This document shows, one piece after another, positions 26,981 through 34,864 of a stretch of 64,000 nt of DNA. The stretch spans positions 1 through 64,000 of the forward strand of contig JAFGII010000114.1 in NCBI GenBank assembly GCA_016929695.1. The letters are read 5' to 3'. This stretch comes from Ignavibacteria bacterium. GTDB lineage: Bacteria > Bacteroidota > Ignavibacteria > Tepidaquicellales > Tepidaquicellaceae. The position numbers and the translations under genes are program-made. Below the pieces are notes generated by a model. It did no database searches. It had not been told where the DNA came from and worked only from the letters and a program-made list of their open reading frames with translations. How positions within the stretch are numbered: position 1 is the stretch's first letter; each line of letters opens with the position of its first letter.

Positions 26981-28600
26981 ATGAAACAGAAGAATCTGTT
27001 CTTATTACTTTTCATTATTTTTTTTACAGCAAATCTAACTTATTCTCAAACTATGACAATTAAAGAAAAAGTCAAGAGATATAAACCCGTAACCCTATCT
27101 GCAGATTTATCGTGGATGACCGACAATGAAAAAAAGATTATTCCGATATTAGTTGAAATATCAAATATAATGGATGACCTTTTCTGGATGCAGAATTACG
27201 GTGATAAGGAATCTCTTCTTTCCGGTATAACCGACGAGTACGAGAAACAGTTCATTCTTATAAATTACGGTCCTTGGGACCAGTTAGACGGGAATAAACC
27301 TTTCATAGCCGGATTTGGAGATAAACCAAAAGGTGCTAACTTATATCCCTCCGATATGTCCGTCGAGGAATTTGAAAAACTGGATGACCCGCTGAAAACG
27401 AGTTTATACACAATAATAAGAAGAGATGAATACGGCAAACTAAAGGTAATTCCTTACTCAGTTGCATATGAGAAGGAATTAAAGAAAGCGTCCGAACTCC
27501 TCTCAGAAGCATCGAAACTTGCAGAAAATCCCGGGTTGAAAAATTATCTGAAATTAAGAGCAGAAGCACTACTTACGGACAATTATCAGCCGAGCGATTT
27601 TGAATGGATGGATATGAAAACTTCCAATATTGATTTTGTTGTTGGTCCGATTGAAAATTACACCGACGGATTATTCGGATACAAAACCGCATTTGAAGCA
27701 TTCCTTTTGATAAAAGACAGGGAATGGAGTGAAAAACTGACAAAATTCGTCGCAGTACTTCCGGAAATTCAGTCGGGTTTACCTGTCAATGAAATATATA
27801 AAACAGAAAGACCCGCTTCAGGTTCGGATTTGAATGTATACGATGCAATTTATTATGCGGGAGACTGTAATGCAGGAAGCAAAACAATCGCAATTAATCT
27901 TCCGAATGATGAAGAAGTTCAACTGAAAAAAGGAGCGAGAAGACTGCAATTGAAGAATATTATGAAAGCAAAATTTGATAATATTGTGATTCCAATCGCT
28001 GACCTTCTGATTACCCCGGAACAAAGGAAATATGTAAAATTCAATGCTTTCTTCGAAAACACTATGTTCCATGAAGTAGCACACGGACTTGGAATAAAAA
28101 ATACGGTTACAGGTACCGGTACCGTGAGAGAAGCACTGAAAGAACAATATTCTGCACTTGAAGAAGGAAAAGCAGATATTCTCGGGCTTTATATTGTAAC
28201 AAAGTTATATGAAATGGATATGCTCTCCGAAGGAGAAATTATGGATAATTACACAACATTTCTTGCGGGAATATTCCGTTCCTGCAGATTCGGGGCAGCA
28301 AGTGCGCACGGGAAAGCAAATATGATGCGATTCTACTACTTTCAGGATAAAGGAGCATTTTCAAGATACAATAATGGTACATACAGTGTTAATTTCGAAA
28401 AAATGAAAGATGCAGTAATTTCATCCGTACAGCAAATACTCAGAATTCAAGGCGACGGAGATTATGATGCCGCAAAATATATGATAGAAAAAGACGGATA
28501 TATAAAAGAAGAACTACAAGCAGACCTGAACAGAATTAATGCATCAGGTATCCCGGTTGACATAGTATTCAATATGGGACCGGAATATATTAAATTTTAA
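26981..28600 (+). CDS. exported M49-family (dipeptidyl-peptidase III-like) metallopeptidase
   Basis: A 539-residue zinc peptidase with a signal peptide (MKQKNLFLLLFIIFFTANLTYSQ). The zinc site is HEVAH (His364-His368) followed by a Glu-containing helix LEEGKADILGLY (residues 393-404), the pair of motifs that defines family M49. Classical DPP III has a six-residue HExxGH; here it is a five-residue HExxH, as described for the Caldithrix abyssi enzyme. Around the site lie FENTMFHEVAHGLGIK and AASAHGKANMMRFYYFQ, conserved in this subgroup. It probably removes dipeptides from peptides in the periplasm or outside the cell. It has its own strong ribosome-binding site and no partner gene. Some databases call this group Zn-dependent hydrolase. 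Confidence 0.87.
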   Translation: MKQKNLFLLLFIIFFTANLTYSQTMTIKEKVKRYKPVTLSADLSWMTDNEKKIIPILVEISNIMDDLFWMQNYGDKESLLSGITDEYEKQFILINYGPWDQLDGNKPFIAGFGDKPKGANLYPSDMSVEEFEKLDDPLKTSLYTIIRRDEYGKLKVIPYSVAYEKELKKASELLSEASKLAENPGLKNYLKLRAEALLTDNYQPSDFEWMDMKTSNIDFVVGPIENYTDGLFGYKTAFEAFLLIKDREWSEKLTKFVAVLPEIQSGLPVNEIYKTERPASGSDLNVYDAIYYAGDCNAGSKTIAINLPNDEEVQLKKGARRLQLKNIMKAKFDNIVIPIADLLITPEQRKYVKFNAFFENTMFHEVAHGLGIKNTVTGTGTVREALKEQYSALEEGKADILGLYIVTKLYEMDMLSEGEIMDNYTTFLAGIFRSCRFGAASAHGKANMMRFYYFQDKGAFSRYNNGTYSVNFEKMKDAVISSVQQILRIQGDGDYDAAKYMIEKDGYIKEELQADLNRINASGIPVDIVFNMGPEYIKF

Positions 28601-28702
28601 ATTTTTTTTTCATCCCTGCCCCGTTTATAATCGGAGCGGAGTCGGCAAATACAATGCTTACAGTTAAAGGTAATTACTAAACTAATTTAACACGAGAAAA
28701 AA

Positions 28703-28750
28703 TTGTCACTTAGGGGAAGAAGTTGTCATTGATTATTTATCTGATATATC
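28703..28750 (+). promoter_or_regulatory. possible promoter of the rplM operon with duplicated TTGTCA
   Basis: TTGTCA occurs at 28703-28708 and again at 28723-28728. The second is 16 bases from TATATC (28745-28750), a fair housekeeping-type spacing, which would give a start near 28757, about 26 bases before rplM. A TATAAT at 28766-28771 is too close to the ATG to be the -10 of a leadered message. Weak, since promoter consensus in this lineage is not certain. Confidence 0.35.
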
Positions 28751-28782
28751 ATATTTTTAAGGTTTTATAATAACAGGTTTTT

Positions 28783-29238
28783 ATGAAGAAAGCAATAAGA
28801 CAGTCAATACGAACAACGAAATTTGCGACAAGAAAAGACAATCCCGAGAGATGGGTTGTCGTTGATGCCGACGGTAAAGTACTGGGCAGATTCGCAAGCG
28901 AAGTTGCTAAGTTAATTAGAGGTAAAAACAACCCTCGATATACACCAAATTCCGATATGGGCGACTGGGTAATAGTATTAAACGCCGAAAAAATCAAAGT
29001 TACCGGCAAAAGGGCAGAATTAAAAGAATACTTAACCCATTCGAGATATCCCGGCGGGCAAAAAGTCAGAACTTTTTCGGAACTAATGAAAACAAAACCC
29101 GAAAGAGTCATTGAATTAGCTGTAAAGCGTATGCTTCCGAAAACAAAGCTCGGGAACAAGTTAATACACAAATTGAAAGTTTACAGAGGTTCAGAACATC
29201 CGCATTCTGCGCAAAAACCCGCACAAATTAATATATAA
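28783..29238 (+). CDS. rplM: 50S ribosomal protein L13
   Basis: Large-subunit protein that binds 23S rRNA early in assembly. The 151 residues carry the family phrases RWVVVDADGKVLGRFASEVA, DWVIVLNAEKIKVTGKR, HSRYPGGQKV and AVKRMLPKTKLGNK. The ORF encodes a basic N-terminal extension (MKKAIRQSIRTTKFATRKDN) before the usual start of L13. rpsI follows after 14 bases, the standard L13-S9 pair. Confidence 0.97.
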   Translation: MKKAIRQSIRTTKFATRKDNPERWVVVDADGKVLGRFASEVAKLIRGKNNPRYTPNSDMGDWVIVLNAEKIKVTGKRAELKEYLTHSRYPGGQKVRTFSELMKTKPERVIELAVKRMLPKTKLGNKLIHKLKVYRGSEHPHSAQKPAQINI

Positions 29239-29252
29239 AATCAGGAGAATTA

Positions 29253-29648
29253 ATGGTAACAAGTCAAAATAATATTAAATTAGGAAGAAGAAAGACAGCC
29301 GTTGCAAGGGTAAGACTAATAAACGGAACCGGAAAAGTGGTTGTAAACCGAAAAGAAGCGATTAATTATTTCAAATCCGAACATTTTACAGCACAAATTA
29401 TTGAACCGTTAAAATTAACAAACACAGAAACTTTATATGACGTATATGTAGTTGTCAACGGCGGCGGCGTAAAAGGACAAATAGGAGCGATAAAACTCGG
29501 AATTTCAAGAGCACTTGTAGAAATAAATGAAGATTTCAGGAAAATTTTAAGAAGCAAAGACCTTTTGACAAGAGACCCGAGAATGGTGGAAAGGAAGAAA
29601 TACGGAAGACCAAAAGCAAGAAAAAGATTTCAATTTTCAAAGAGATAA
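29253..29648 (+). CDS. rpsI: 30S ribosomal protein S9
   Basis: Small-subunit protein whose C-terminal tail reaches the P-site tRNA. The 131 residues include LGRRKTAVARVRLINGTGK, VNGGGVKGQIGAIKLGISRAL, and the basic C-terminal tail ending RKRFQFSKR, with the invariant KYGRPKARKR. An AGGAG site (tcaggagaatta) precedes the ATG. It is co-transcribed with rplM, and the message probably continues through a structured gap into rpsB. Confidence 0.97.
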   Translation: MVTSQNNIKLGRRKTAVARVRLINGTGKVVVNRKEAINYFKSEHFTAQIIEPLKLTNTETLYDVYVVVNGGGVKGQIGAIKLGISRALVEINEDFRKILRSKDLLTRDPRMVERKKYGRPKARKRFQFSKR

Positions 29649-29670
29649 TTTTTTATTAACTATAATACAT

Positions 29671-29794
29671 ACTTTCCGATTTAGATTTACGTGTGTCCCG
29701 ACCAGTTGGGATGTAAATCTGAAAGAGACGGAAGTAGAAGAATAACAAAAGCCCATCATACCTGAAAACATATCCAATGGTAGAGCCGGCTTTT
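29671..29794 (+). ncRNA. structured mRNA leader upstream of rpsB (two hairpins)
   Basis: The 167-base gap between rpsI and rpsB folds into two hairpins. The first has a perfect AGATTTAC/GTAAATCT stem (29683-29690 with 29713-29720), extended outward by ACTTTCCG/CGGAAGT (29671-29678 with 29729-29735, one bulge) and inward by TCCC/GGGA (29696-29699 with 29708-29711). The second has AAAAGCC/GGCTTTT (29747-29753 with 29788-29794) with an inner CCAT/ATGG, and is followed by AAGGAG and the rpsB ATG. Placement and structure resemble autoregulatory ribosomal-protein leaders; binding by S2 is inference. A TATAAT at 29661-29666 could be an internal promoter -10. Confidence 0.6.
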
Positions 29795-29815
29795 AAATAA
29801 AAGAAGGAGAACCTA

Positions 29816-30556
29816 ATGTCCAAAGTACAAATTGAAGATCTTCTGCTTGCAGGTTCACATTTCGGACACCTGACAAGAAGATGGAATCCAAAAATGAAGA
29901 AATACATTTTTATGGAGAGAAACGGAATTCACATTATTGACCTAAAGAAAACCTCGCAGTTAATTGATGACGCATTCAATGCCGTAGCCAAATTAGTATT
30001 CGAAGGAAAGAAAATTCTGTTCGTCGGAACCAAGAAGCAGGCAAAAGCAATTATCAAGGAACAGGCAGAACGGTGCGATTCATTTTATGTTTGCGAAAGA
30101 TGGCTCGGCGGTATGTTAACAAATTTTAATACGGTAAGAAAGAGTATCAAAAAATTAACCGACCTCCAGAAAGACGAAGAGACAGGCAACATTGATAAAT
30201 ATGTCAAAAAAGAAAGACTCATTATGATGCGCGAAAAAGAGAAACTTGAAAAGGTATTGAACGGAATTTCCAAAATGACAAAATTACCGGGAGCGATTTT
30301 TATTGTTGATATTAAAAAAGAGCACATTGCAATCGACGAAGCAAGAAAACTTAATATTCCGACTATTGCAATCGTAGATACAAACTGTGACCCCGATTTA
30401 GTTGATTATATTATTCCCGCAAACGATGATGCGGTAAAATCAATCGAAATCATAACGAAAACGATATCCGATGCAATTTTAGAAGGCAATGAAATGATAA
30501 AGACACATAAGATGGATGAATCTGAAGAGATGAAGGAAAAATCCGAACAAAGTTAA
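29816..30556 (+). CDS. rpsB: 30S ribosomal protein S2
   Basis: Small-subunit protein needed to dock S1. The 246 residues show [22 protein letters not shown] at the N-terminus (landmark only), the coiled-coil insertion, [30 protein letters not shown] and the Rossmann-like [24 protein letters not shown]. The ribosome-binding site AAGGAG is strong (gaaggagaaccta). tsf follows after 15 bases, the universal S2-EF-Ts pair. The acidic C-terminal tail ([12 protein letters not shown]) is lineage-variable. A structured leader precedes it. Confidence 0.98.
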   Translation: MSKVQIEDLLLAGSHFGHLTRRWNPKMKKYIFMERNGIHIIDLKKTSQLIDDAFNAVAKLVFEGKKILFVGTKKQAKAIIKEQAERCDSFYVCERWLGGMLTNFNTVRKSIKKLTDLQKDEETGNIDKYVKKERLIMMREKEKLEKVLNGISKMTKLPGAIFIVDIKKEHIAIDEARKLNIPTIAIVDTNCDPDLVDYIIPANDDAVKSIEIITKTISDAILEGNEMIKTHKMDESEEMKEKSEQS

Positions 30557-30571
30557 AAAAAATTTAAAATT

Positions 30572-31426
30572 ATGGAAATTACAATAAAATTAATAAAAGA
30601 ATTACGCGATAAAACCGGCGCCGGTATGACCGACTGCAAGACCGCACTACACGAAACAAACGGCGATATAGACAAGGCAATAGAATTTTTAAGAAAAAAG
30701 GGTGCCGCTACTGCTGCGAAGCGTGCGGATAAAGCAGCCAATGAAGGTGCCGTTAAAATAGCAACAAGCAGCGATAAAAAATCAGCCTCCGTTATTGAAC
30801 TCAACTGTGAAACAGATTTCGTTTCAAAAGGCGATAACTTCCAGAATTTTTCACTCGAACTTGCAGAAGCAGCCCTGAAAAACAAGACAAACTCAGTTGA
30901 GGAACTGCTTAATGTAAAAAACGATAAAGGACTTACATACAGAGAAAACATTGACAGCATGATGGCAAGCATCGGCGAAAAAATTGAACTGAGAAGAGTA
31001 AAATTTATTGAAATAAAAGACGGTTTCATTTCTTCTTATCTTCATTTTGGAAGCAAACTCGGCGGTCTCGTTGCCATCAAAGGTGAACATACCGATGATG
31101 CTTATGAACTCGGAAACAAAATTTCAATGCAGTTAGTCGCAATGAATCCCATATCAATTGACAGGGACGGTATATCGAAGGAAATTATCGAGAAAGAGAA
31201 AGATATTTATTTCTCTGTGGCAAAGAATGAAAATAAGCCTGATGGCATAGCCGAAAAAATTGTCCAGAACAAACTTGAAAAATTCTATCAGGAAAATTGC
31301 CTGCTGGAACAGGAATATATAAATGATTCGAATATTAACATAAATGAACTGATAAAAAATTTCACAAAAGAATCAGGGACAGAATTTGAAATTACCGAAA
31401 TCGTAAGATTTCAACTCGGATTATAA
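30572..31426 (+). CDS. tsf: elongation factor Ts
   Basis: Guanine-nucleotide exchange factor for EF-Tu. The N-terminal UBA-like module has the signature [16 protein letters not shown] and EFLRKKGAA. The core has the EF-Tu-contacting TDFV motif ([10 protein letters not shown]) and a second core subdomain ([17 protein letters not shown]). The length, 284 residues, is normal. It follows rpsB by 15 bases and precedes pyrH by 56 bases, where a hairpin lies. The C-terminal part is unusually charged, with KNENKPDG and a poly-Asn stretch, but the frame is clean. Confidence 0.97.
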   Translation: MEITIKLIKELRDKTGAGMTDCKTALHETNGDIDKAIEFLRKKGAATAAKRADKAANEGAVKIATSSDKKSASVIELNCETDFVSKGDNFQNFSLELAEAALKNKTNSVEELLNVKNDKGLTYRENIDSMMASIGEKIELRRVKFIEIKDGFISSYLHFGSKLGGLVAIKGEHTDDAYELGNKISMQLVAMNPISIDRDGISKEIIEKEKDIYFSVAKNENKPDGIAEKIVQNKLEKFYQENCLLEQEYINDSNININELIKNFTKESGTEFEITEIVRFQLGL

Positions 31427-31436
31427 GAAAATATTA

Positions 31437-31464
31437 TGCAGTCTGTTATTTTTCACAGACTGCA
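31437..31464 (+). other. hairpin without U-tract between tsf and pyrH
   Basis: A perfect 10-bp stem TGCAGTCTGT/ACAGACTGCA (31437-31446 with 31455-31464) has an 8-base loop. A-rich sequence follows rather than T, so it is not a classical terminator on either strand. It lies 10 bases after the tsf stop and 18 bases before pyrH. It could be a processing or stability element that sets different levels for the two messages. Confidence 0.6.
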
Positions 31465-31482
31465 AAACAAAAAATAATCAAT

Positions 31483-32196
31483 ATGGGTAAAATAAAATAC
31501 CGCAGAGTTTTACTCAAATTAAGCGGTGAATCCCTGATGGGAAATCAAAGTTTTGGAATTGATTCCAAAGTTTTGAATTATATTGCCGATGAACTGGTAA
31601 AAACCGTAAAGGCAGGTGTCGAATTGGGGATTGTCATTGGAGGAGGAAATATATACAGGGGGCTCTCAGCGACACAGCAGGGAGTCGATAGGTTCACGGG
31701 TGACCTGATGGGTATGCTCGCAACTACTATAAATTCACTCGCATTGCAGAATGCTCTGGAGAAAAGAGGGCATTTTACGAGAGTCCAGTCTGCAATCAGA
31801 ATGGAGGAAGTTGCAGAACCGCTTATCATCAGAAGGGCTGTCAGACATCTTGAAAAGAAAAGGATTGTGATATTTGCAGCGGGAACAGGCGAGCCTTATT
31901 TCACAACCGATACTGCCGCCGCATTAAGAGCAATTGAAATAAATGCCGATGTAATTATAAAAGGAACAAGAGTTAACGGAGTATATGACTCGGACCCCGA
32001 AAAGAACCGAAATTCAAAATTATTCAGGAAATTAAGTTATCTTGATGTTTTGGAGAAAAATTTAAGAGTAATGGACATGACCGCAATTACTTTATGCAAG
32101 GAAAACAAACTTCCTATCATCGTGTTTAATATGAACAAAAAGGATAACTTAATCAAAATCATTTACGGTAAAAGCATAGGTACTATTGTAAGTTAA
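31483..32196 (+). CDS. pyrH: uridylate kinase (UMP kinase)
   Basis: Phosphorylates UMP to UDP in pyrimidine synthesis; a hexameric, amino-acid-kinase-fold enzyme of 237 residues. Landmarks are [15 protein letters not shown] (ATP site), [28 protein letters not shown] and the DPEKN region of the UMP/ATP site. It stands in the conserved rpsB-tsf-pyrH-frr order found across bacteria. A stem-loop precedes it, and frr follows after 22 bases. Confidence 0.97.
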   Translation: MGKIKYRRVLLKLSGESLMGNQSFGIDSKVLNYIADELVKTVKAGVELGIVIGGGNIYRGLSATQQGVDRFTGDLMGMLATTINSLALQNALEKRGHFTRVQSAIRMEEVAEPLIIRRAVRHLEKKRIVIFAAGTGEPYFTTDTAAALRAIEINADVIIKGTRVNGVYDSDPEKNRNSKLFRKLSYLDVLEKNLRVMDMTAITLCKENKLPIIVFNMNKKDNLIKIIYGKSIGTIVS

Positions 32197-32218
32197 AAAA
32201 ATAAATTTATAAAAGACT

Positions 32219-32776
32219 ATGGTTAAAGACATTTTAAAACAAACCGCCGAGAGAATGTCAAAAGCAGTTGAACACGTTTCTCTCGAATTCAATAAGGTAC
32301 GTACAGGCAAAGCGTCTGTTGCTCTGCTGGAAGGAATAAAAATTGATTATTACGGTAATCCCACCCCCCTGAATCAGGTAGCAACTTTAAATACGCCTGA
32401 CTTTCACACGATTACAATTCAACCGTGGGATAAAACGATTATCGGAATAATAGATAAAACAATCTTAAATGCAAATTTAGGATTAAATCCCATCAGTGAC
32501 GGAAATATTATCAGAGTTCCAATCCCTCCGTTGAATGAGGAACGGAGAAAAGAACTTGTAAAACTTGTGAAAAAATTATCAGAAGACGGAAGAATATCAG
32601 TTCGAAATATCAGAAGGGATGAAATCGATAAATTGAAGAAAACCGAAAAAGAAGAACATATTTCCGAAGATGAAAGAAAAAACGGCGAGCAGGAAATACA
32701 GAAACTCACGGATAAATTCATAAAAGAAATTGATAATCTTCTCGCGAAGAAGGAAAAAGAGATAATGGAAGTCTAA
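32219..32776 (+). CDS. frr: ribosome recycling factor
   Basis: Works with EF-G to split post-termination ribosomes. The 185-residue, two-domain, tRNA-mimicking protein shows FNKVRTGKASVALLEGIKIDYYG, LNQVATLNTPDFHTI (both landmarks), PPLNEERRKELVKL and the charged helix bundle with ISVRNIRRDEIDKLKK. It ends the conserved rpsB-tsf-pyrH-frr run. The waaA gene begins only 6 bases after its stop, so an LPS gene is co-transcribed with the translation genes. Confidence 0.97.
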   Translation: MVKDILKQTAERMSKAVEHVSLEFNKVRTGKASVALLEGIKIDYYGNPTPLNQVATLNTPDFHTITIQPWDKTIIGIIDKTILNANLGLNPISDGNIIRVPIPPLNEERRKELVKLVKKLSEDGRISVRNIRRDEIDKLKKTEKEEHISEDERKNGEQEIQKLTDKFIKEIDNLLAKKEKEIMEV

Positions 32777-32782
32777 CAACCG

Positions 32783-34075
32783 ATGACTAAATTCTGGTTC
32801 TGTATATACAATACACTTCTCCTCCCTATATTGTGGACCGGATTCAGACTCGCATATCCTTTCAGTTCAAAAATCCGCAACGGTCTGAAAGAACGCAAAC
32901 TAATTAGGGAAAAACTTGAAAAAGCGGGATATCCGAGAAACAAGGATGGCTCAAAAAAAAATGTTATCATTCACTCATCTTCGCTTGGGGAATTTCAGCA
33001 AGCCATACCATTGATAGAGCAGTTAAGGAAAAGAAACTTTAATATCATATGTACTTTTTTTTCCCCTTCAGGATATAATCATGCAAAGATACCCTACTGC
33101 GATATATTAAAAATATATCTGCCGTTCGATTCACACAGACGAGTAAAAGAATTTCTGAATCTTATAGAGCCCGATTTAATTATTCTGATGAGATATGACC
33201 TCTGGTTTAATTTTCTTTATGAAGCAAAAAGGCGCAATATCACAATCACTGTTGCCAATGCGAGATTTGACGAGAAAGATAAAATCTGGTCAATGCTGAT
33301 AGCAGGTTCATTCAAAAAAACCATGTACAGAATGATTGACAAATTATTTGTAATTGATAAAGACGATGAATTGAATTACAAAAATAAACTGAAAGGTTTT
33401 AAAGGGGAAATAGTAATGGTTGGAGATTCCAAATATGAAAGAGTCTATAATAGTGTCAGGGATTTGAAAGATTATAGTGTTCTGCCTAAAGATATACATA
33501 AAAATAAAAAAGTTTTTGTAATAGGTAGTTCTTGGAAAGACGATGAGGATGTATTACTCCCCGTATTAGACAGGATTGAAGGTAAACAGGGAGGCATTCT
33601 GACGATACTCGTTCCCCACGAGCCCAAAGAAACAAAAATTTCGGCAATAGAAAAGACAATTTCTGTTAAATACAAAAATTTCAGGACAATACGCTACACG
33701 GGCATCAAAAATTATAAAAATGAAAATCTGATAATTGTTAATACAGTCGGCATACTGGCAAAATTATATTCCATAGCATATCTTAGTTATGTAGGAGGCG
33801 GATTCAGAACGGGTCTTCACAATATACTTGAACCTGTTATTTTTAATGTACCGGTTTTTTTTGCTAATCAGGCAAAAAATTCCGACGAAGATGAACTTTT
33901 ATTAAAATCCGGGTGCGGTATTCCAATTAAAAATAAGAAAAATTTTTTCAGAGAAGTATATCCTCTGCTAAATGACAAAGGATACAGAGACGAACTTGCA
34001 GCAAATTGTTCAAAAGTATTTGAACATACACTCGGTACTGCAGAAAAAATTATAAAAAATCTGTTTATAAATTAA
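32783..34075 (+). CDS. waaA: 3-deoxy-D-manno-octulosonic acid (Kdo) transferase
   Basis: Adds Kdo to lipid A precursor at the inner membrane, a key step of LPS synthesis. A hydrophobic N-terminal anchor (YNTLLLPILWTGFRLAYPF) leads into the GT-B fold. The catalytic-base Glu is in HSSSLGEFQQ near residue 70. The CMP-Kdo region has GGGFRTGLHNILEPVIFNVPV (landmark only) near residues 345-365. The phrase RYDLWFN replaces the proteobacterial ExELWPN, a variation seen in Bacteroidota-like lineages. 430 residues is normal. It lies 6 bases after frr and 12 before gmhA. Confidence 0.93.
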   Translation: MTKFWFCIYNTLLLPILWTGFRLAYPFSSKIRNGLKERKLIREKLEKAGYPRNKDGSKKNVIIHSSSLGEFQQAIPLIEQLRKRNFNIICTFFSPSGYNHAKIPYCDILKIYLPFDSHRRVKEFLNLIEPDLIILMRYDLWFNFLYEAKRRNITITVANARFDEKDKIWSMLIAGSFKKTMYRMIDKLFVIDKDDELNYKNKLKGFKGEIVMVGDSKYERVYNSVRDLKDYSVLPKDIHKNKKVFVIGSSWKDDEDVLLPVLDRIEGKQGGILTILVPHEPKETKISAIEKTISVKYKNFRTIRYTGIKNYKNENLIIVNTVGILAKLYSIAYLSYVGGGFRTGLHNILEPVIFNVPVFFANQAKNSDEDELLLKSGCGIPIKNKKNFFREVYPLLNDKGYRDELAANCSKVFEHTLGTAEKIIKNLFIN

Positions 34076-34087
34076 AAACACATAAAA

Positions 34088-34663
34088 GTGGATAAAAAAA
34101 AGTTTATTAATGATTCCTTAAAAGAAAGTTCGGAAATAAAATTATTGGTTCTTGAAAAATGTACTGAAGATATACTGAAAGTTACCGACCTGCTTATTGA
34201 GCGCGTAAAAAGCGGGAATAAAATAATGCTTTGCGGAAACGGCGGAAGTGCAGCAGATGCACAACATATTGCCACGGAATTCATGGTAAGACTTTCACAT
34301 GACATTAAAAGACCTGCCATCCCTGCTCTCGCACTGAATACAGATACTTCCAATTTAACCGCAGGCGGCAATGATATCGGTTTCGTAAATATATTCGCAA
34401 GAAGTGTTGAAGGGCTCGGGAAAAAAGGCGATGTACTTGTATGCATTTCTACCAGCGGAAATTCCGTTAATATTATAAATGCAGTACACAAAGCAAAAGA
34501 AATCGGGATTATCTCCGTAGGTTTACTCGGCATGGGAGGAGGAAAACTTGCAAAGCTTTGTGATAATAATATAATCGTCCCCTCCGATAACATCCAACGT
34601 ATTCAGGAATCACATATAACAATCGGACATATTCTTTGTGAATTAACAGAAAGAAACATTTAA
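34088..34663 (+). CDS. gmhA: D-sedoheptulose 7-phosphate isomerase
   Basis: First step of ADP-heptose synthesis for the LPS core: converts sedoheptulose 7-phosphate to D-glycero-D-manno-heptose 7-phosphate. It has a single SIS domain of 191 residues with LCGNGGSAADAQHIATEF (substrate and zinc-like site), STSGNSVNIINA and the late QESHITIGHILCELTE. The start is GTG at 34088; no ATG is available before the domain. It follows waaA by 12 bases. Its presence explains the need for the three GT9 transferases at 10-13 kb. The partner genes gmhB and hldE are not in the window. Confidence 0.95.
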   Translation: MDKKKFINDSLKESSEIKLLVLEKCTEDILKVTDLLIERVKSGNKIMLCGNGGSAADAQHIATEFMVRLSHDIKRPAIPALALNTDTSNLTAGGNDIGFVNIFARSVEGLGKKGDVLVCISTSGNSVNIINAVHKAKEIGIISVGLLGMGGGKLAKLCDNNIIVPSDNIQRIQESHITIGHILCELTERNI

Positions 34664-34785
34664 CCAGAATACAGAAAACAGAAAGGGGAAGCAGGAATAC
34701 CTTTTTTATACACAGATAATTGTTCGATTCATCATAGATTCCCACATAAGAAGGATTTACAAAAATGATTCTCAAGGTTTATAAT

Positions 34786-34817
34786 AAAAAACGTTCCCAA
34801 GCAGAAGCCCGGGAACG
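34786..34817. terminator. terminator for the S8 protease gene, possibly bidirectional
   Basis: CGTTCCC (34792-34798) pairs with GGGAACG (34811-34817). On the minus strand the stem is followed directly by six U (A-run 34786-34791), a good exit for the leftward protease gene. On the plus strand it may also close the gmhA transcript. The arms match those at 18080-18111. Confidence 0.75.
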
Positions 34818-34864
34818 AATATCTTTTTCATTTCCACCTTACCAATTCAGAAAAATTCAAAAAA

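Noticed and set aside
30553-31029. A 158-residue open frame antisense to tsf (and similar long antisense frames at 34072-34593 and 17278-17874)
   Set aside because: They mirror strongly coding genes on the other strand, have no ribosome-binding site or family match, and their composition follows from the codon use of the real genes.
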